Shown here piece after piece: positions 1-10,902 of a DNA stretch of 64,000 nt. Numbering within the stretch: position 1 is the stretch's first letter; every line of letters begins with the position of its first letter. Position numbers and translations under genes: made by a program. The notes under the pieces were generated by a model, which saw only the letters and a list, made by a program, of their open reading frames with translations, searched no databases and was not told where the DNA came from. Source of the DNA: Cephaloticoccus capnophilus (GTDB lineage: Bacteria; Verrucomicrobiota; Verrucomicrobiia; Opitutales; Opitutaceae); NCBI RefSeq assembly GCF_001580045.1, contig NZ_LSZP01000020.1:1-64000 (forward strand), in the 5' to 3' direction.

Positions 1-131
1 GGAGTGCTTTCAAATTTGGGATTTCGCTTTCGCGCGATAGCGCGATGAGAAATCCCAAATTGAATGGACGGCGGGCCAACGAGCCCGCCGCCAAATAAAA
101 CAGCCTGCGGCTGCGCCCCACGCGCAGTGGG
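1..131. repeat. NPE copy 1 (left end cut by window edge)
   Basis: NPE is my label for a family of nested-palindrome elements. A full copy has inverted ends (left CCACTRCGCGTGGGGCGGC, right its reverse complement). Inside come a small palindrome (a), a large hairpin (b), a spacer (d) containing GGTTATCACTCTAC, a small palindrome (c, CTGTCGCAACGCGACAG), a second large hairpin and a second small palindrome. This copy shows the b version beginning AATTTGGGATTTCG (13-61), then the GGCGGGCC/GGCCCGCC type a-module, then the right end with CACGCGCAGTGG. Confidence 0.85.
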
Positions 132-217
132 AAAAAAGCGTATCACCGCGTGACGATTGGGTGACGGAGTGGCTTTGAACTGGTGTCGGGGAGGCGCGTG
201 CGTAGAGTCCGCCGTCT

Positions 218-955
218 ATGCCGGATACAAGATCCGAGAGAATTCTCGTGGTGGACGACGAGCCCGACGTCACTGAGCTGTTGTGCTACACGTTGAATGC
301 CAAGGGCTTTGTGGTAGAGGCGTTGAACGATCCGAACCGCTGCGTCGATTTTGCGCGGGAGTTTGAGCCCGACCTGATCGTGCTCGATGTGATGATGCCG
401 GAGCTTAGCGGGATCCAGATTTGCCGGATGTTGCGCGCTTCGGCGTCGCTCAAGAAGGTGCCGGTGTTGTTTTTGACGGCCAAGGCGGAGGAGGCAGACC
501 GCGTGCAAGGCTTGGAGGCGGGGGCGGATGATTACGTGAGTAAGCCCTTTAGCACAAAGGAGTTGGTGTTGCGCGTGCAGTCGATTTTGCGGCGTTCGCG
601 CGAGGGGCGGCAGGCCGAGGCTAGGGTGTTGGAAGTGGGCGGGCTCGCGCTCGACCTGGGCCGGCACGAACTGCGCTTGCACGGCGAGTTGGTCGCGCTC
701 ACGGCGACGGAGTTTCGCTTGTTGCACCTGCTGATGTCGCGGCGCGGGCGGGTGCAGTCGCGCGAGCACCTCTTGCTCAATGTATGGAACTACGAGACCG
801 AGATCGAGACGCGCACGGTCGATACCCATGTGCGTCGCTTGCGCGAAAAGCTCGGCTCGGAGGCGGACTGGGTCGAGACAGTGCGCGGCGTGGGCTACCG
901 ATTTAGCGAAAAGGGGCCGACAGCGGTTTTAAGCGATTCAAGCGTTACTCTCTGA
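218..955 (+). CDS. phoB: OmpR/PhoB-family response regulator
   Basis: A 245-residue regulator. The N-terminal receiver has acidic residues D13/D14, the phospho-acceptor D57 in VLDVMMPE, T87 and K109. The C-terminal winged helix contains LTATEFRLLHLL and a typical DTHVRRLREKL recognition region ending in VRGVGYRF. It would be phosphorylated by the kinase encoded next and would bind promoter DNA; PhoB is the closest classical family, but no pst or pho genes are nearby, so the phosphate role is inferred. The stop codon overlaps the ATG of the next gene by one base, so the two are translationally coupled. The ATG at 218 gives the full receiver. Confidence 0.88.
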   Translation: MPDTRSERILVVDDEPDVTELLCYTLNAKGFVVEALNDPNRCVDFAREFEPDLIVLDVMMPELSGIQICRMLRASASLKKVPVLFLTAKAEEADRVQGLEAGADDYVSKPFSTKELVLRVQSILRRSREGRQAEARVLEVGGLALDLGRHELRLHGELVALTATEFRLLHLLMSRRGRVQSREHLLLNVWNYETEIETRTVDTHVRRLREKLGSEADWVETVRGVGYRFSEKGPTAVLSDSSVTL

Positions 956-2340
956 TGTCGTGGGTGTTACCAATACTCGCGGTGGCTCTGGGGGCGGCGT
1001 TTTACGCGCTTTGGGCGCGCCGCGAGGGCTTACTTGCCCTAGAGAGCTACCGGCGCGGGCAATTGTCCGAACTCTCGGCGACTCTCGGGAATTTGCAGGA
1101 AGCGGTGCTCGTGGTCGATGCGGAGAACCGCGTGCGTTTGGCGAACCACGCCTTGCGGCGGATTTTTGCGGATGCGGAGAGCTTAGTCGGTGCGCGGCTC
1201 GACGCGGAGCGGCACGGGCAAGCGCTATTGGACTATTTAGACGTAGTGCGACTGCGGCAGCGGACACCGAGGCGGCGGATCGAGTTTGAGGCAAAGCCTC
1301 GCTTTACTGGCGAGCCGGAGCGAGGCGCAGGGCCCTTGGTTGGCGGCGCGTCGCCCAACAACAGGGGAGAGCCTGTGGCGCAATCGGTCTGGGCGGAGGT
1401 CGCGGGCACGCTAATGCCACCGCTCGGCAACGACGCAATAGGGCAGGGGGCTTGGGTGCTCGTCGTGCTGCATGACATTACCCAGCAGCACAAGCTGGAG
1501 ACCATGCGTAAGGATTTCGTCGCCAACGTGTCGCACGAGTTGCGGACGCCGCTTAGTGTGATCATGGGCTATGTCGAAACGCTGGTCGACGCGCACCGGA
1601 CGATTCCCGAGGAGACGCGCGAGCAGTTTTTGCTCAAAATCCAGCGGCATACGCAGCGGCTCAATTCGCTCTTGGACGACCTGCTCTCGCTCTCGCGCTT
1701 GGAGTCGGAAGCGCCTAATGCGGGCGGGGCCGGAAGCGTGCGCGAGCGAGTGGACCTAGCGAAGCTGATTTCTGGCGTGGTCGAGGACTACCGGGGCCGG
1801 CCTGCGGTGCTTGAGGGGCGTTTTCGCTTGTGTTCCGAACTAATTGACTGTGGGCCGCCAGCAGCGACTGAGGGCACCGCGCCCAGTGCGTCAGTCTTGG
1901 CGGAGAGCGGTGCGGATGCCGGGCTCTACGTTTTGGGTGATGCTTTGCAGCTTACGCGGGCCTTGGAAAACCTGATTGATAACGCGCTGAAATACACGCC
2001 GAGCGGCTCGGAGATTTGCGTGAGTGCGCGTCGAGTCGCAGCCGCAGTAGGCGCGGATGAAGCCGAGCCGATGGACGCAAGGCGGCTTGCCTCGCGCGAG
2101 GTGGTCGAGGTCCGTGTGCGGGACGATGGGCCGGGGATTCCAGCGGAGGATCTGCCGCACATCTTTGAGCGGTTTTATCGAGTCGATAAGGGGCGCTCGC
2201 GTGCACAAGGCGGCACAGGGCTGGGGCTTAGCATCGTGAAACACATCGTCCAACTCCACGGCGGGCGGGTTTGGGCACGGGCACGCGATGAAGTGGCCGG
2301 GCAGGGCACGGCGATTTATTTTACGCTGCCAATGGCCTAG
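955..2340 (+). CDS. phoR: Sensor histidine kinase, PhoR-like
   Basis: A 461-residue membrane kinase partnered with the upstream regulator. There is one N-terminal hydrophobic segment (about 3-20), a PAS-like sensor, and a HisKA domain with the phosphorylated H194 in NVSHELRTPL. The HATPase domain has an N-box (ENLIDNALKY), a G1 box (DDGPGIP) and a G2 box (GGTGLGLSIVKH). An unusual low-complexity stretch (about 117-140, GEPERGAGPLVGGASPNN) sits inside the PAS region, and the segment before the N-box is also long. Both look like lineage-specific insertions. The phosphate role is inferred from architecture only. Confidence 0.87.
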   Translation: MSWVLPILAVALGAAFYALWARREGLLALESYRRGQLSELSATLGNLQEAVLVVDAENRVRLANHALRRIFADAESLVGARLDAERHGQALLDYLDVVRLRQRTPRRRIEFEAKPRFTGEPERGAGPLVGGASPNNRGEPVAQSVWAEVAGTLMPPLGNDAIGQGAWVLVVLHDITQQHKLETMRKDFVANVSHELRTPLSVIMGYVETLVDAHRTIPEETREQFLLKIQRHTQRLNSLLDDLLSLSRLESEAPNAGGAGSVRERVDLAKLISGVVEDYRGRPAVLEGRFRLCSELIDCGPPAATEGTAPSASVLAESGADAGLYVLGDALQLTRALENLIDNALKYTPSGSEICVSARRVAAAVGADEAEPMDARRLASREVVEVRVRDDGPGIPAEDLPHIFERFYRVDKGRSRAQGGTGLGLSIVKHIVQLHGGRVWARARDEVAGQGTAIYFTLPMA

Positions 2341-2366
2341 CGCTTTTCCTGCGCTCACGGTACTTT

Positions 2367-2728
2367 CCCACTGCGCGTGGGGCGGCAGCGTGTCGCTGCA
2401 CCCATTTACAGAGCCGCTTGGTTGCCGTGCATTCGCACAGCAGCCAAGCGGCTCTGTGAAAAGGACCCAAACTTGTAGGCGGGAGTTTATTAGTGATTTT
2501 CCCCACCTCGCCCAAACGGGTTATCACTCTACTTTCCCTTTTACTCCTCCCCCTGTCGCAACGCGACAGGGGAGAGTGCTTTCAAATTTGGGATTTCGCT
2601 TTCGCGCGATAGCGCGATGAGAAATCCCAAATTGAACGGGTGCAGGCACAGCCTGCCGCCCCACGCGCAGTGGCGGTCAGTGACCGCTTCCATTTTGCGA
2701 GCCGCCGTCAAGTGTTGGCAGCCCGTCA
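2367..2728. repeat. NPE copy 2 (complete)
   Basis: Fills the phoR-trmB gap. Order: left end at 2367; a-palindrome AGCGTGTCGCT; b-hairpin with CAGAGCCGCTTGG arms (2409-2456); d spacer; c-palindrome; b-hairpin of AATTTGGGATTTCG type; a-palindrome AGGCACAGCCT; right end closing at 2673. A tail with GGTCAGTGACC and TTTTGCGAGCCG follows and recurs at copy 14. Bases 2729-2796 hold nothing I recognise. Confidence 0.9.
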
Positions 2729-2796
2729 GACCCTAGCGCATCGTCGTGCATGCTGCGCTTGCTGCGGCTTCGGTGTCCGCCTAGCGAAGGCGGTTT

Positions 2797-3447
2797 ATGT
2801 CTATTGCCGAGGCCCAATCCATTATTGAAAACCGTGCTGCGGAGCTGCGTGTGCAATTGGCGGCTTTGCCTAGTGATTGGAAGCACGCGGCGACGCGGGA
2901 TGGCAGGAGCGGTGTGACCTTGGAGATCGGCTGTGGGCACGGGCATTTTATCGCGGCGTATGCGGCGGCGCATTGCGAGGAGCCGTGTCTAGCGATTGAC
3001 ATCATTGCGGAGCGCCTAGCGCGCGCACAGAAGAAGCTCGACCGTGCGGCCCTTACCAACGTCGTCCTGTTACGCAGCGAGGCGCGGCTCTTGTTGGACA
3101 ATTTACCGGACTGGCTGCGCTTCCGCCGTGTGTTTGTGCTTTTCCCCGACCCGTGGCCGAAGCGGCGGCATCACAAGAACCGGCTCTTGCAGCCCGATTT
3201 CCTCAAATCGCTTGCGCGGCACTGCACAGCGGACGCGCGGCTCTATTTCCGCACTGACCACGCCCCGTATTTTGCGGAAGTTGCGGAGTTGCTGCGCACG
3301 CATCCCGATTGGGAAATGGCGGGGGATGGTGAGCCCTGGGGCTTCGAGCAGGAAACGGTTTTCCAAAAACGCGCCGGCGGATACTACCAGTCCTGCATCG
3401 CGCGAGTGGGTGCGGGCGAGTGGGCGGCGCGTAAGAGTGATAAGTAA
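2797..3447 (+). CDS. trmB: tRNA (guanine-N7-)-methyltransferase
   Basis: A 216-residue class I methyltransferase that makes 7-methylguanosine at position 46 in the tRNA variable loop, using S-adenosylmethionine. The SAM motif LEIGCGHGHF lies near residues 42-51. The family signature FPDPWPKRRHHKNRL lies near 115-129, followed by the FRTDH strand and a C-terminal QKRAGGYY that fits the usual FE.R.G..... ending. Length is normal for the family. It stands alone between an NPE and the atp operon. The ATG at 2797 is the first start upstream of the conserved core, and no strong ribosome site is visible. Confidence 0.92.
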   Translation: MSIAEAQSIIENRAAELRVQLAALPSDWKHAATRDGRSGVTLEIGCGHGHFIAAYAAAHCEEPCLAIDIIAERLARAQKKLDRAALTNVVLLRSEARLLLDNLPDWLRFRRVFVLFPDPWPKRRHHKNRLLQPDFLKSLARHCTADARLYFRTDHAPYFAEVAELLRTHPDWEMAGDGEPWGFEQETVFQKRAGGYYQSCIARVGAGEWAARKSDK

Positions 3448-3592
3448 AACTCGCTATACGTATAAGCGGCGCGACTCTCGCGGGTGCGCTGTGCTTATTT
3501 TGCGAAATTATCTGCGCATCGGTAGTTGACGCACGGGAGAGCGGACCCCTAGCAATTGGCCCTTTCGCATTTTTCTAAGCCACTCACGCACC

Positions 3593-4462
3593 ATGTCACT
3601 TGCCCCTAAACTCGCGCTTCCAGCTCTCTTTTTGAGTTCCGGCATGAGTGCGTTTGCTGCAGTCGATCCGGCGGCCTCACAGTTCCTCGGCGGCTGGGTG
3701 ACGAATAGCATGCTGACGGGCTGGGCGGTGTCGCTCGTTCTCGCCCTCGTGATTGTGAAGTTGATTGGCAAGCCGTCGCTTCTCCCCACGAAGCGGCAGG
3801 CGGTGTTTGAGTCGCTGCTCGAAGCCTTGCGCGGGCTCTTCGAGCCGATTGTCGGCAAAAAGGCGTTTCCGGCGGCCTTCCCGCTTTTGGTCACGTTTTT
3901 CATTTTCATCCTCGTGCAAAACTACGCGGGGCTACTCCCCGGAGTCGGCACGGTGGGCTATGGGCATACGGATGCGGAGGGGCACTTTCATATTACGCGT
4001 GCTCTGGTCCGCCCGTTTACGGCGGACTTTAATAGCACTATCGCACTGGCGCTGATTTCGTTCGGTGCCTGGCTGATCATTATTTTCAAATACGCGGGCC
4101 CAAAGATGATTCTTTGGGATTTGTTTGGAAACAAGGCCGACAAGAAGGACACGCCGGGCTGGCTCTACCCGATCCTTTCGCTCGTGTTTTTGGTCGTGGG
4201 CTTAATCGAAGTCTTCTCGATTTGCATCCGGCCTTTCACGCTTTCGGTGCGGCTTTTCGGCAATGTCTTTGGCGGCGAAAACCTACTCCACGGCACGGGC
4301 TTTGTCTTTGTGTTCTACTTTATGGAGCTAATGGTCGGGCTCATCCAAGCCATCGTCTTTACGCTCCTCAGTGCCGTTTACATCGGCCTCATTACTAACC
4401 ACGACGACGGCCACGATGCCGAGCACGGCGACGCGGCGCACCCAGCAGAAGCGGCCCACTGA
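3593..4462 (+). CDS. atpB: ATP synthase Fo subunit a
   Basis: A 289-residue membrane protein forming the proton channel half-paths beside the c-ring. Several hydrophobic helices are visible. The essential stator arginine lies in the conserved LSVRLFGNVFGGE block near residue 219. The N-terminus (residues 1-23) resembles a cleavable signal sequence, as in other long bacterial subunits a. The C-terminus is rich in His, Asp and Glu (DDGHDAEHGDAAH), possibly a lineage tail. It is the first gene of the operon; no atpI is visible in the 145 bases upstream. Confidence 0.95.
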   Translation: MSLAPKLALPALFLSSGMSAFAAVDPAASQFLGGWVTNSMLTGWAVSLVLALVIVKLIGKPSLLPTKRQAVFESLLEALRGLFEPIVGKKAFPAAFPLLVTFFIFILVQNYAGLLPGVGTVGYGHTDAEGHFHITRALVRPFTADFNSTIALALISFGAWLIIIFKYAGPKMILWDLFGNKADKKDTPGWLYPILSLVFLVVGLIEVFSICIRPFTLSVRLFGNVFGGENLLHGTGFVFVFYFMELMVGLIQAIVFTLLSAVYIGLITNHDDGHDAEHGDAAHPAEAAH

Positions 4463-4551
4463 TCCCTTTCGCCGCTGGGAGTGTGCCCAAAACGATGCGC
4501 ACACAGCGGCTAAACCAACCACTAACGAAACCTCCAATCCTCTATCCTCAT

Positions 4552-4764
4552 ATGCTCCCCGCTATCCTCGCTGAAATCACCGGTAACCTCACTAGCGCGC
4601 TCGGTCTGCTCGCCGCTGCTGTCGGCGTCGCGCTGATTGGCACGAAGGCCGCCGAGTCCGTCGGTCGCAACCCCGGTGCCTCGGGCAAGATCCTCGTCCA
4701 AGCCATCATCGGCATGGCCCTTGTCGAAGGTCTCGGTATTCTCGCGCTCTTCCTCGCGAAGTAA
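4552..4764 (+). CDS. atpE: ATP synthase Fo subunit c
   Basis: A 70-residue two-helix hairpin that forms the rotating c-ring. Helix 1 is glycine/alanine rich. The polar loop is GRNPGASGK (about 38-46), and the ion-carrying acid is E59 in MALVEGLGI. I see no sodium-binding signature, so protons are the likely ion (inference). The ATG at 4552 gives the standard length; the upstream in-frame extension lacks family similarity. The start follows a pyrimidine-rich leader (CTCTATCCTCAT) rather than a Shine-Dalgarno. Confidence 0.96.
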   Translation: MLPAILAEITGNLTSALGLLAAAVGVALIGTKAAESVGRNPGASGKILVQAIIGMALVEGLGILALFLAK

Positions 4765-4787
4765 GCGTTTCGCTCCGCTTTAATAAA

Positions 4788-4811
4788 AAACCGGCCCGCT
4801 GCGGAGGGTTT
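4788..4811 (+). other. Possible intercistronic hairpin after atpE
   Basis: The 161-base gap between atpE and atpF holds an imperfect stem with AAACC and GGTTT arms around a CCGC/GCGG inner pairing. Such hairpins commonly protect or attenuate mRNA after the highly expressed c-subunit gene. The stem is imperfect and the role is inferred. Confidence 0.3.
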
Positions 4812-4925
4812 CGCATTTCGACTCGCCAGCCAACCTCGCTGCACACGAGTCCTCTCGCCGAATCCTCCGTAGCGCGCGCCCTGCCTCCGCTCTCCCTCCT
4901 TTTCCGCCTCCCGCCTCTCCTCCCC

Positions 4926-5483
4926 ATGCTGCCACTCCTGCTTGCTGTCTCCGATGCCGCTGCCCAAGCGACTGATGCCGCGCCCGGGATGATTGAGACC
5001 TTCGGCTTAGAGTCGAAGTTCGTCATCATGCAGGCGATCAGCTTTCTGATTCTCTTCGCCGTCATCTACAAGTTCGGCATCAAGCCCACGCTCTCCACGA
5101 TGGAGCAGCGCAACGCGAAGATCGAGTCGGGGCTCAAATACGCCGAGGAGATGCGCGAAAAGCTCACCGCCTCTCAACGTGAGAGTGCCGAAATCGTCCA
5201 AAACGCGCAGGTCAAGGCGGGCGATATCATCAACGAAGCGCGCACGACCGCCAAAGACTTCCTCGAAAAGCAAACCCAAGAGGCGACCCAAAAGGCCAAC
5301 GACCTGCTCACCAAGGCGCAGCAAGCCATCGAGCTAGAGCGGCTCAAAACAATCGCCCAAGCGCGCGAAGAGATTTCCCGCCTCGTGATCGCGACGACCG
5401 AGCGCGTGCTCGCCAAGCAGCTTAGCGATGCCGACCGCGCTGCCTACAACGAGAGCGCGACCCGCGAGCTCAACATTGTCTAA
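4926..5483 (+). CDS. atpF: ATP synthase Fo subunit b
   Basis: A 185-residue peripheral-stalk protein linking the membrane sector to subunit delta. A short N-terminal extension is followed by one transmembrane helix (about 33-50, with FLILFAVIYKFG). A long charged coiled coil rich in Glu, Lys and Ala then runs to the C-terminus, matching the family. The leader is almost purely pyrimidine (CCTCCCGCCTCTCCTCCCC) directly before the ATG, with no Shine-Dalgarno. It lies between atpE and atpH, as in other bacterial atp operons. Confidence 0.93.
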   Translation: MLPLLLAVSDAAAQATDAAPGMIETFGLESKFVIMQAISFLILFAVIYKFGIKPTLSTMEQRNAKIESGLKYAEEMREKLTASQRESAEIVQNAQVKAGDIINEARTTAKDFLEKQTQEATQKANDLLTKAQQAIELERLKTIAQAREEISRLVIATTERVLAKQLSDADRAAYNESATRELNIV

Positions 5484-5545
5484 CCCGCGCGCGTTTCCCC
5501 GCTCCCGCTCCTGCGCGTATCTCCGCCCTCTCTTTCTCTAACCAC

Positions 5546-5944
5546 ATGGCCGCCGCCCCCTCCAAAGCTTCGCAGCAACTCGCGCGCCAACTCTTCGGCC
5601 TAAGCCTCGCTAACGGGCTCGTGACGGCCGAGCGCGTCGAAGGCGTCCTCGCTTATCTTGAAAAGCACCCGCCCGCGCAGCCGCTCGCCGTCCTCGAAGC
5701 CTATCGCCGCCTCGTCGCTCGCGAGTTGGCCAAGGGCGAGCTCATCGTCGAGCACGCGGGGCCCATCGCCGAAGGCATCCTGCGCAGCCTCGAAGGTGCC
5801 TTTACCCAAAAATACAAACGCCAAGTCACCGCGCGCAGCGTGCACAACGCCAGCCTCATCGCCGGACTGCGGCTCCACATCGGCGACGACCTCTACGAAG
5901 CCAGCATCGCCCAGCAACTCTCCCAACTCACCGTTGCCGCCTAA
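5546..5944 (+). CDS. atpH: ATP synthase F1 subunit delta (short form)
   Basis: A 132-residue stalk protein joining b to the top of the alpha/beta hexamer. The C-terminal part (SLIAGLRLHIGDDLYEASI, about 104-122) matches the conserved end of the family. The usual protein is about 175-185 residues, so roughly 45 residues of the N-terminal helical domain are missing or reduced. No upstream in-frame ATG restores a full domain: the atpF stop lies only 62 bases before this start. It is therefore a genuinely short delta. Its place in the operon supports the call. Confidence 0.85.
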   Translation: MAAAPSKASQQLARQLFGLSLANGLVTAERVEGVLAYLEKHPPAQPLAVLEAYRRLVARELAKGELIVEHAGPIAEGILRSLEGAFTQKYKRQVTARSVHNASLIAGLRLHIGDDLYEASIAQQLSQLTVAA

Positions 5945-6030
5945 GCCCGTAGCCCGGCGCCCGACAAACTAAGCGCTCCGCTTTTTCCCAAAAAACCCGT
6001 CCTTTTCCCTCTCTCGCCCACTCGCAACCC

Positions 6031-7566
6031 ATGAGCACCGTCCTCGAACAAATCGAACAACAGATCGCCAAACTCTCCAATAAGGCGGTTAAGAAAAACA
6101 CGGGCACCATTCGCAGTGTCGCCGACGGCGTCGCCAAAATCGACGGCCTCTCCGACGTGATGTATAACGAGATGGTGCAGTTCCCGGGCGGAGCGACGGG
6201 GCTTGCGCTCAACCTTGAGGCCGACGAGGTCGGCTGCGTCATCCTCGGCGACGTCTCTCAGCTCAAGGAAGGCGACGAAGTCTACACCACCGGCAAGCTC
6301 CTCTCCGTGCCCGTAGGCAAAGCGCTGCTCGGTCGCGCCGTCGATGCGCTCGGCAACCCCGTTGACGGCAAAGGCCCCATCGAGGCGAAGGAGACCTATC
6401 CCGTCGAGCGGATCGCGCCCGGCATTATCGCCCGCAAGTCCGTCGACCAGCCGCTCTTTACCGGCATTATGGCGATCGACTCGATGATTCCGATTGGGCG
6501 CGGCCAACGCGAGCTCATCATCGGCGACCGCGGCACCGGCAAGACCACCATCGCGATCGATACCATCATTAATCAGGCCAAGATTAACAAAGTCGGCCTC
6601 GCGTCGGGCGACCCGTCCTTCCGCCCTGTTTACTCTATCTACGTCGCGATCGGGCAGAAGAACTCGAACATCGTCCGCACTATCTCCGCCCTCGAAGCCG
6701 CCGGCGCGCTCGACTACACCATCGTCGTCACTGCGCCCGCTGCCGATAACCCCGCCAACCAATACCTCGCACCCTACTCGGGCGCGGCCATCGGCGAGTG
6801 GTTTATGGAAAACGGGATGGATGCGCTCATCGTCTACGACGACCTCTCCAAGCACGCCGTCGCCTACCGCCAGATCTCACTCATCCTCAAACGTCCCTCG
6901 GGTCGCGAAGCGTATCCCGGCGACGTGTTTTACCTACACAGTCGGCTCCTTGAGCGCTCGGCCCGCCTCGACGGCAAGGGCTCGCTCACCGCGCTTCCCA
7001 TCATCGAAACGCTCGCGGGCGACGTCTCGGCCTACATCCCGACCAACGTTATCTCGATCACCGACGGGCAAATTTTCCTAGAAACCGACCTCTTTAACCA
7101 AGGTATCCGCCCGGCCGTCTCGGTCGGCCTCTCGGTTTCCCGTGTGGGCTCCGCCGCGCAAATCAAGGCCACGAAGCAAGTCGGCGGTAAACTCAAGGGC
7201 GAGCTTGCCCAGTTCCGCGAGTTGGCGGCCTTTGCGCAGTTTGGCTCCGACCTCGACGCGAAGACCAAGGCGCAGCTCGACCGCGGTGCGCGCATCGTCG
7301 AACTCTTCAAGCAGCCGCAATTCAACCCGCTGCCGATCGAGCTCCAAGTCGCGATCCTCTTCGCCATGCAGCAGGAACTCTTCAACGACGTGGCGGTAGG
7401 CGACATCGTCGCCGCCAGTGCCTCGCTCAAGGACTACCTCATCGCCCGCAAAGAGGCGCTGCTGACCGAGATTCGCGAAGCCGCCAAACTCGACGACGCC
7501 CTCACCGCCAAGCTCAAAACCGCCACCGAAGAGTGGAAGCAGAGCTATGTGACTGCCGCTAAGTAA
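6031..7566 (+). CDS. atpA: ATP synthase F1 subunit alpha
   Basis: A 511-residue non-catalytic nucleotide-binding subunit of the F1 hexamer. The Walker A motif GDRGTGKT lies at 165-172. The alpha signature [17 protein letters not shown] lies near 360, with the arginine finger in SVSRVG. An N-terminal beta-barrel and a C-terminal helical domain are present at normal length. It starts at the ATG 86 bases after atpH, preceded by a pyrimidine-rich leader (CTCTCTCGCCCACTCGCAACCC). Confidence 0.97.
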   Translation: MSTVLEQIEQQIAKLSNKAVKKNTGTIRSVADGVAKIDGLSDVMYNEMVQFPGGATGLALNLEADEVGCVILGDVSQLKEGDEVYTTGKLLSVPVGKALLGRAVDALGNPVDGKGPIEAKETYPVERIAPGIIARKSVDQPLFTGIMAIDSMIPIGRGQRELIIGDRGTGKTTIAIDTIINQAKINKVGLASGDPSFRPVYSIYVAIGQKNSNIVRTISALEAAGALDYTIVVTAPAADNPANQYLAPYSGAAIGEWFMENGMDALIVYDDLSKHAVAYRQISLILKRPSGREAYPGDVFYLHSRLLERSARLDGKGSLTALPIIETLAGDVSAYIPTNVISITDGQIFLETDLFNQGIRPAVSVGLSVSRVGSAAQIKATKQVGGKLKGELAQFRELAAFAQFGSDLDAKTKAQLDRGARIVELFKQPQFNPLPIELQVAILFAMQQELFNDVAVGDIVAASASLKDYLIARKEALLTEIREAAKLDDALTAKLKTATEEWKQSYVTAAK

Positions 7567-7642
7567 GGGCTTTCCCACTACGCGCTCTCGCCTCTTCCCG
7601 CCGCTCACTCGCCACCGCTTTTTTTCCGCCACGCTCTGACAC

Positions 7643-8521
7643 ATGGCCTCCACTCGCGACATCCGCCGCCGCATCAAGTCGGTCAAAAACACCCGCCAAA
7701 TCACGCGGGCGATGGAGCTTGTCGCGGCCTCAAAGATGAAGCGCGCGCAGCAGGCGACGCTCGCCGGTCGGCCCTACGCGCTGCTCATGGCCGACATGCT
7801 CGGTGCGCTCGCCAGCCGCGTCGACGGCACACAGCACCCCTTCCTCGAAAAGCGCGAAATCAAAACGCGCGGCATCCTGCTGCTCACGACCAACATCGGC
7901 CTTTGCGGTGCGCTCAACGCCAACCTCTTCAAACTCGTTGGCGAGGTAAAGAGCGCCGCCAAATTTGTCGCCATCGGGCGCAAGGGTGCGCAATACCTCG
8001 CCCGCACTAAGCGCGACCTCATCGCCGAATTTGTGGTCGATGACCGCGGCAGCTTTAACGAGGTCAAGGTCGCTATCGAGTTCATGACCGAGCGATTCCT
8101 CGCGGGCGAGATCGACACGATCGAAGTCATCTACCCGCGCTTCAAAAACACGCTTGTCCAAACTCCGCTGCTGCGCCCCGTGCTGCCACTGAGCAACGTG
8201 CGCGACTTCGCCGCCACGCTCGAAGTCGAGGCGGGCGTCCACAGCGACTCACCCACCGACACGCGCGAAATGCTCTTCGAGCCCTCTGCGCCGGAAGTCC
8301 TCGACGCGCTCCTGCCCTTCTACGTCAACCGCTTCATTCACCAACTCGTCCTCTCCGCTCGGGCCTCCGAGTTTAGTGCACGGATGGTCGCCATGAAGAC
8401 CGCCAAGGACAACGCTTCGAAGCTCCTCGACGACCTCACCCTCGAATACAACAAGGCGCGTCAAGCCGCCATCACGCAGGAGATTCTGGAAATCGCCGCG
8501 GCCCAATACGTCGCCGCGTAG
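7643..8521 (+). CDS. atpG: ATP synthase F1 subunit gamma
   Basis: A 292-residue central-shaft protein. The N-terminal helix has the family pattern RDIRRRIKSVKNTRQITRAM (about 5-24). The C-terminal helix ends in RQAAITQEILEIAAAQ (about 274-289), typical of gamma. The Rossmann-like middle domain carries TTNIGLCGALN. It couples c-ring rotation to catalysis. It sits between atpA and atpD in the conserved order, with a U-rich leader before the ATG. Confidence 0.96.
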   Translation: MASTRDIRRRIKSVKNTRQITRAMELVAASKMKRAQQATLAGRPYALLMADMLGALASRVDGTQHPFLEKREIKTRGILLLTTNIGLCGALNANLFKLVGEVKSAAKFVAIGRKGAQYLARTKRDLIAEFVVDDRGSFNEVKVAIEFMTERFLAGEIDTIEVIYPRFKNTLVQTPLLRPVLPLSNVRDFAATLEVEAGVHSDSPTDTREMLFEPSAPEVLDALLPFYVNRFIHQLVLSARASEFSARMVAMKTAKDNASKLLDDLTLEYNKARQAAITQEILEIAAAQYVAA

Positions 8522-10042
<1,521 letters not shown>

Positions 10043-10149
10043 GGAAAGGCGCTCAGCGCGTGCGCGAGTCTGCTAGCTGACTTTCCCGCCCGCGCTCGCC
10101 GCCCCGTCATACCGCTTCACACACACCGACTGCCCTTTTTAGAAAAACG

Positions 10150-10560
10150 ATGTCACTCACGCTCGAAATCGTCACTCCCGAGGCACGGGTCTACTCCGAT
10201 ACGGTGGACTCCGTCGTGATCCCGACGGTCGAAGGCGAGATCGGCATCCTCCCCGGGCACCTCCCGCTCTTGACCCAAGTCGCGCACGGCGAACTCGTCG
10301 TCGCGCAGCCGGGTGGCGGGCAAGAACGCCTCGCGATAGGCGGCGGGTTTGCACAAATTTCGGGCGACAAGGTTTCGGTGCTCGCTGAGCACGCGTGCTC
10401 GGAGGACTCGATCGACGAACGCGCGGTAGAGGAGGCGATGAAACGCGCCCAGCAACAAATCGAAGAAAGCCAGCACCTAGACCCGCAACAATACGAGCAA
10501 CTCCAAAAGCTGGTGAACTACGCCGGCGCACAGCTTTCGCTCAAACGCCGCAGTCGCTAA
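10150..10560 (+). CDS. atpC: ATP synthase F1 subunit epsilon
   Basis: A 136-residue subunit that sits on the central shaft and can inhibit ATP hydrolysis. The N-terminal beta-sandwich has the family pattern VTPEARVYSDTVDSVVIPT and GEIGILPGH (about 26-45). A C-terminal helical hairpin follows. It is the last gene of the operon; an NPE lies immediately downstream and is the only structured sequence that could end the transcript. Confidence 0.95.
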   Translation: MSLTLEIVTPEARVYSDTVDSVVIPTVEGEIGILPGHLPLLTQVAHGELVVAQPGGGQERLAIGGGFAQISGDKVSVLAEHACSEDSIDERAVEEAMKRAQQQIEESQHLDPQQYEQLQKLVNYAGAQLSLKRRSR

Positions 10561-10602
10561 GGTCTGTTCCCCGTTTGAACCGCGCGCCGCGCTAATACTT
10601 TT

Positions 10603-10893
10603 CCACTACGCGTGGGGCGGCAGGCTGTGCCTGCACCCATTCACAGAGTCGCTTAGTTGCCGTACATTCGCACAGCAACAAAGCGGCTCTGTGAAAAGGC
10701 CCCCAAACTTGGAGGCGGGAGTTTACTGGCGATTTTCCCCGCCTCGCCCAAAGGGGTTATCACTCCCCTCCCTGTCGCAACGCGACAGGGGAGAGTGCTT
10801 TCAAATTTGGGATTTCGCTTTCGCGCGATAGCGCGATGAGAAATCCCAAATTAAATGGAAGCGGTCACTGACCGCCGCCCCACGCGTAGTGGG
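10603..10893. repeat. NPE copy 3 (complete)
   Basis: Lies between the convergent ends of atpC and nadA. Modules: left end with AGGCTGTGCCT palindrome; b-hairpin of the CAGAGCCGCTTGG type with several unpaired changes in its 5' arm (CAGAGTCGCTTAG); d spacer; c-palindrome; AATTTGGGATTTCG b-hairpin; GGTCACTGACC palindrome; right end with CACGCGTAGTGG. Confidence 0.9.
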
Positions 10894-10902
10894 AAAAAAG
10901 CG

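Noticed and set aside
143-829. Long minus-strand frame opposite the PhoB-like gene
   Set aside because: It is a high-GC shadow of the receiver and winged-helix coding sequence, with no recognisable domains.
5941-6855. 304-residue minus-strand frame opposite atpA
   Set aside because: Shadow of a highly conserved gene; composition is typical of antisense GC-rich frames.
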